From Phaeocystidibacter luteus (GTDB taxonomy: Bacteria; Bacteroidota; Bacteroidia; Flavobacteriales; Schleiferiaceae), in contig NZ_WBVO01000003.1 in NCBI RefSeq assembly GCF_008933115.1, positions 124,001 to 188,000 of the forward strand: a stretch of DNA of 64,000 nt, in the 5' to 3' direction. The notes beneath the pieces were generated by a model, which had not been told where the DNA came from, made no database searches, and saw only the letters and a list, made by a program, of their open reading frames with translations. Made by a program: the position numbers and the translations under genes. This document shows positions 61,827 through 64,000 of the stretch, piece after piece. How positions within the stretch are numbered: the first letter of the stretch is position 1; every line of letters starts with the position of its first letter.

Positions 61827-63083
61827 ATGAAACGTCTTCATATCATTATTGGTGTCCTACTTACAGGTCTAATAGTTTCTAGCTGTAGCTCTGATAGGAA
61901 ATCAGATGCAGTTTTTCCTCCTGCCGATGTGGAAGTCCATGAGGAGGTCGAAAGAGATTCTACTGTGCAGACATGGTCTCACCCAGATTCATTGCTTTCC
62001 GACTTTTACTACCGCTACTTACGTTACGATTGGCGGATGAGTTCCGTTCCTGAAGGTTACCTGTCCGATCGTTTACAGTTGGCTCTCATGGTTTCTGGAA
62101 TTGATTGGGACCCTTTCATAAATGGGCAAGATAATAGTCCATTTTGGATTGAAGAAGAGCCGGAGTTTCGTCCTATCTCAGAAGACGGATTTACTCACCG
62201 CGTAATTCTTGGGCCATCAAGTGAAAACCCGCATGAAATCTTCTTAAGGGTTTCAAAGATCAATGGAGATTACAGAATTGACTCACTTGACTTCATGTCG
62301 GAAGATGTGCTCCGAACCCTTCAGCTATGGAAGGATATGAACCCAGATAGTGCCAACATGTTCCTCGAAGAGGTGATTTCTCATTTCAAATCGGAAGATT
62401 GGGACAGAGCCGAAAACTCTGAGTACTATTCTAAACGATATCAAAAAGCGGTGGAGGTGTGGAACCTGCCGGGCATCCCGTTGCTCGGCACTTCTGATTG
62501 GGGTCCATATGTGAGGACTTGGAACTATGATATTTACTTCAGTCAAGAAGCGACTTTTACACATGAGATTGGATGGGTAAGCGAAGGAAACTATTGGACG
62601 ATACCAGTGAAGGTGATTGTCGAGGATGGGAAATACGTGGTTGATTCAATATCGGAAATAGATGAAGATCGGATGACGGCTATCAACCTCATTGGTACTT
62701 ACGTGCTGCTAGATTCCCTCTTCGATAACTGTGTAGAAGCCAAAGTAACTCCAATTGAATTTCTACGTCAGGGTAAGGTCGATCTCGATAGCCTTGTAAT
62801 TCATGCGAATATGCGCGAGCTGATGATTGAAGAAGGAGACTCCTTAGTTCCATATATCCCCAATGACTATTTGATCCTCGAATCAAACATTGATCTGGGC
62901 CATCTCGCCTACGTTTATTACCCTGAGTTTAACCTCAAGGAAATTGAATTGGATTGGATTCAATTTGAGAATACGTCGACCAAATGTGATTCAATTCAAG
63001 CCGTTCTGTCTAGTTACAGCCTGTTTTACGTTGAGGATTACTCTATGGACGTCATTTTTTTAAAGCCTGTGTTTCTTCCTTAG
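61827..63083 (+). CDS. Predicted lipoprotein, unknown function
   Basis: A 418-aa protein; the start at ATG 61827 gives a lipoprotein signal (MKRLHIIIGVLLTGLIVSSC, Cys20). The upstream open frame has no support. The mature part is rich in Trp, Asp and Tyr (WSHPDSLLSDFYYRYLRYDWRM; FTHRVILG) with no recognised motif. It is a single gene after the act-cox terminator, possibly a substrate-binding or envelope protein (guess). Confidence 0.75.
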   Translation: MKRLHIIIGVLLTGLIVSSCSSDRKSDAVFPPADVEVHEEVERDSTVQTWSHPDSLLSDFYYRYLRYDWRMSSVPEGYLSDRLQLALMVSGIDWDPFINGQDNSPFWIEEEPEFRPISEDGFTHRVILGPSSENPHEIFLRVSKINGDYRIDSLDFMSEDVLRTLQLWKDMNPDSANMFLEEVISHFKSEDWDRAENSEYYSKRYQKAVEVWNLPGIPLLGTSDWGPYVRTWNYDIYFSQEATFTHEIGWVSEGNYWTIPVKVIVEDGKYVVDSISEIDEDRMTAINLIGTYVLLDSLFDNCVEAKVTPIEFLRQGKVDLDSLVIHANMRELMIEEGDSLVPYIPNDYLILESNIDLGHLAYVYYPEFNLKEIELDWIQFENTSTKCDSIQAVLSSYSLFYVEDYSMDVIFLKPVFLP

Positions 63084-63127
63084 TTGGGTATTCGATCTCA
63101 ATCATGGGTTTCAATGACCATCATCCC

Positions 63128-64000
63128 TTATGCGAAGTCCAAATCCATAGCCAAAAGCTTTTCCATCGCCCCAATTTGATCTCTCAGCTTTCGAAAGAAC
63201 TCGGATCTCTGCTTCTCAGCGCTACCCGAGATCAGCACTCCTAAGTTCGCATGTTGTCGAAAGGCCTTTTCGTAATCTTCACAAAAGTTGGGGTTTGTAG
63301 TATTCACGAAATTGATGCCGTTAAATGCTACCCAGGCCATTCTGTTGGGACCAAGCTTAGCCATGGCTCCATTGGCCATCATGAGAAAATCACATGAGTA
63401 CAGCTCGGCCTTAATCTTTTCCTTCTTCTCATTCTCTCTGGCTCTCGTCTCGCGTTCATCGATAAGCTTGCGCACGTCTTCTAAAACATGCTTTGCATCT
63501 TCTTTGTGTAGTAAGCCAGAACGATAATAGTATTGAATCTGTTCGAACACATTTGCCATAGTTCTTGGAGTCCATATCTCCGAAGTGGGCATGTCGTAAT
63601 ACGTTTGATTCAATTTATACCCAAGCTCCAATAGTTCTTTGGGAACCTTGTTGAAATCGAACACTTCATTACGTTCCATCAAATCGCTACCTGCATCCTT
63701 CAGCCATACTAATATTTTGAATGCTCCAAGGCTTGGAAACCTGAAATAAAAGAATAGCGGAAGGTCTCTAGCCGCATAGTATAAGGTCGCCTCAGGAATA
63801 TTTCGGAGAGTTTCTAGCTGCGCGAGTGTAGTGTGGAAGTAAAGCTCCATGGTTTCGAGCGATACCACCTCTTGAGTTTTTTTGAAAATAACAACCTGAC
63901 TGGGATCTGAATACATGGCCTCGTCAAGCGATATGAGATATCTTTCGCATAGCGTTGTCAGTTCCTCCGTACTAAACGGCGACTTCCCGCTGAGCTTTCT
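63128..64000 (-). CDS. Probable helix-turn-helix protein (5' truncated at window edge)
   Basis: The reading frame stays open from the ATG at 63916 to the window edge: 28 more codons (RKLSGKSPFSTEELTTLCER...SLDEA) without a stop, so the protein starts beyond 64000. SPFSTEELTTLCERYLISLDE has the shape of the second half of an XRE-type HTH found in uncharacterised Bacteroidota regulators; the rest, 262 aa, is helical and charged with no further recognised domain. Calling it DNA-binding is inference from the edge segment. Confidence 0.65.
   Translation of the reverse strand, partial: RKLSGKSPFSTEELTTLCERYLISLDEAMYSDPSQVVIFKKTQEVVSLETMELYFHTTLAQLETLRNIPEATLYYAARDLPLFFYFRFPSLGAFKILVWLKDAGSDLMERNEVFDFNKVPKELLELGYKLNQTYYDMPTSEIWTPRTMANVFEQIQYYYRSGLLHKEDAKHVLEDVRKLIDERETRARENEKKEKIKAELYSCDFLMMANGAMAKLGPNRMAWVAFNGINFVNTTNPNFCEDYEKAFRQHANLGVLISGSAEKQRSEFFRKLRDQIGAMEKLLAMDLDFA

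Overview
The window looks like a chromosomal segment of a Bacteroidota bacterium, most likely order Flavobacteriales and probably marine (Cryomorphaceae/Schleiferiaceae-like; the family is inference). The evidence is: three proteins with type IX secretion (T9SS) C-terminal sorting domains, TAnnTTTG -7 promoter boxes instead of sigma-70 boxes, an alternative complex III (act) operon followed by cytochrome oxidase genes, the ftsX-DUF3098-uppP-truB-queA neighbourhood, DUF3667 and DUF6132 proteins, and a very poor Shine-Dalgarno signal throughout. No rRNA, tRNA, CRISPR array, prophage or insertion sequence was recognised.

Layout. 0-3 kb: 3' part of a large modular secreted protein. 3-4.2 kb: repeat-filled spacer containing a 428-bp tandem duplication. 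4.2-13.2 kb: outer-membrane-like protein, leuS, an ABC-2 exporter with a lipoprotein, a hotdog protein, a lipoprotein, rlmN and an Omp28-like T9SS protein. 13.3-14.1 kb: inverted copies of the same repeats. 14.1-20.3 kb: queA, two unknowns, and the minus-strand set truB-uppP-DUF3098-ftsX. 20.5-24.8 kb: Mrp-type ATPase, NifU C-terminal protein and the two subunits of a 2-oxoacid:ferredoxin oxidoreductase. 24.8-27.2 kb: small membrane proteins and a CPBP protease. 27.2-27.8 kb: eight copies of a 69-bp hairpin repeat. 27.9-31.6 kb: YebC, OsmC, a serine hydrolase and a histidine kinase. 31.6-39.5 kb: sigma-54 response regulator, small exported protein, a candidate structured RNA, one MacB/LolD-type ATPase and two FtsX-like permeases. 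39.5-46.3 kb: three exported peptidases in a row (S9, M61, M13). 46.4-49.2 kb: three rhodaneses, DUF6132, a secreted protein, a DUF3365 haem lipoprotein and a thioredoxin. 49.2-49.6 kb: third repeat cluster. 49.6-61.6 kb: SPOR protein, then actABCDEF-coxB-coxA. 61.8-64 kb: an unknown lipoprotein and a probable DNA-binding protein running off the window.

How the genes work together. The act-cox block is a complete quinol:cytochrome c:O2 electron path, apart from cytochrome oxidase subunit III and the haem assembly genes, which are not here. Mrp, NifU and KorAB form a tight Fe-S maturation plus Fe-S enzyme run. The kinase/regulator pair plausibly controls the neighbouring exported protein and ABC transporter. 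The rhodanese-DUF6132-DUF3365-thioredoxin run suggests periplasmic and cytosolic sulfane-sulfur or thiol redox handling.

The least explained material is non-coding: (i) a 26-nt hairpin core present in eight identical copies in three spacers, embedded in GGGTTAGA-like octamers; (ii) a roughly 250-430-bp element in three copies carrying a LacI/cre-type palindrome; (iii) the 69-bp hairpin array, whose stems are conserved while its triloops vary; (iv) a roughly 290-nt candidate structured RNA with a terminator ahead of the ABC transporter. All functions are assigned by reading motifs and family resemblance; no database search was run.
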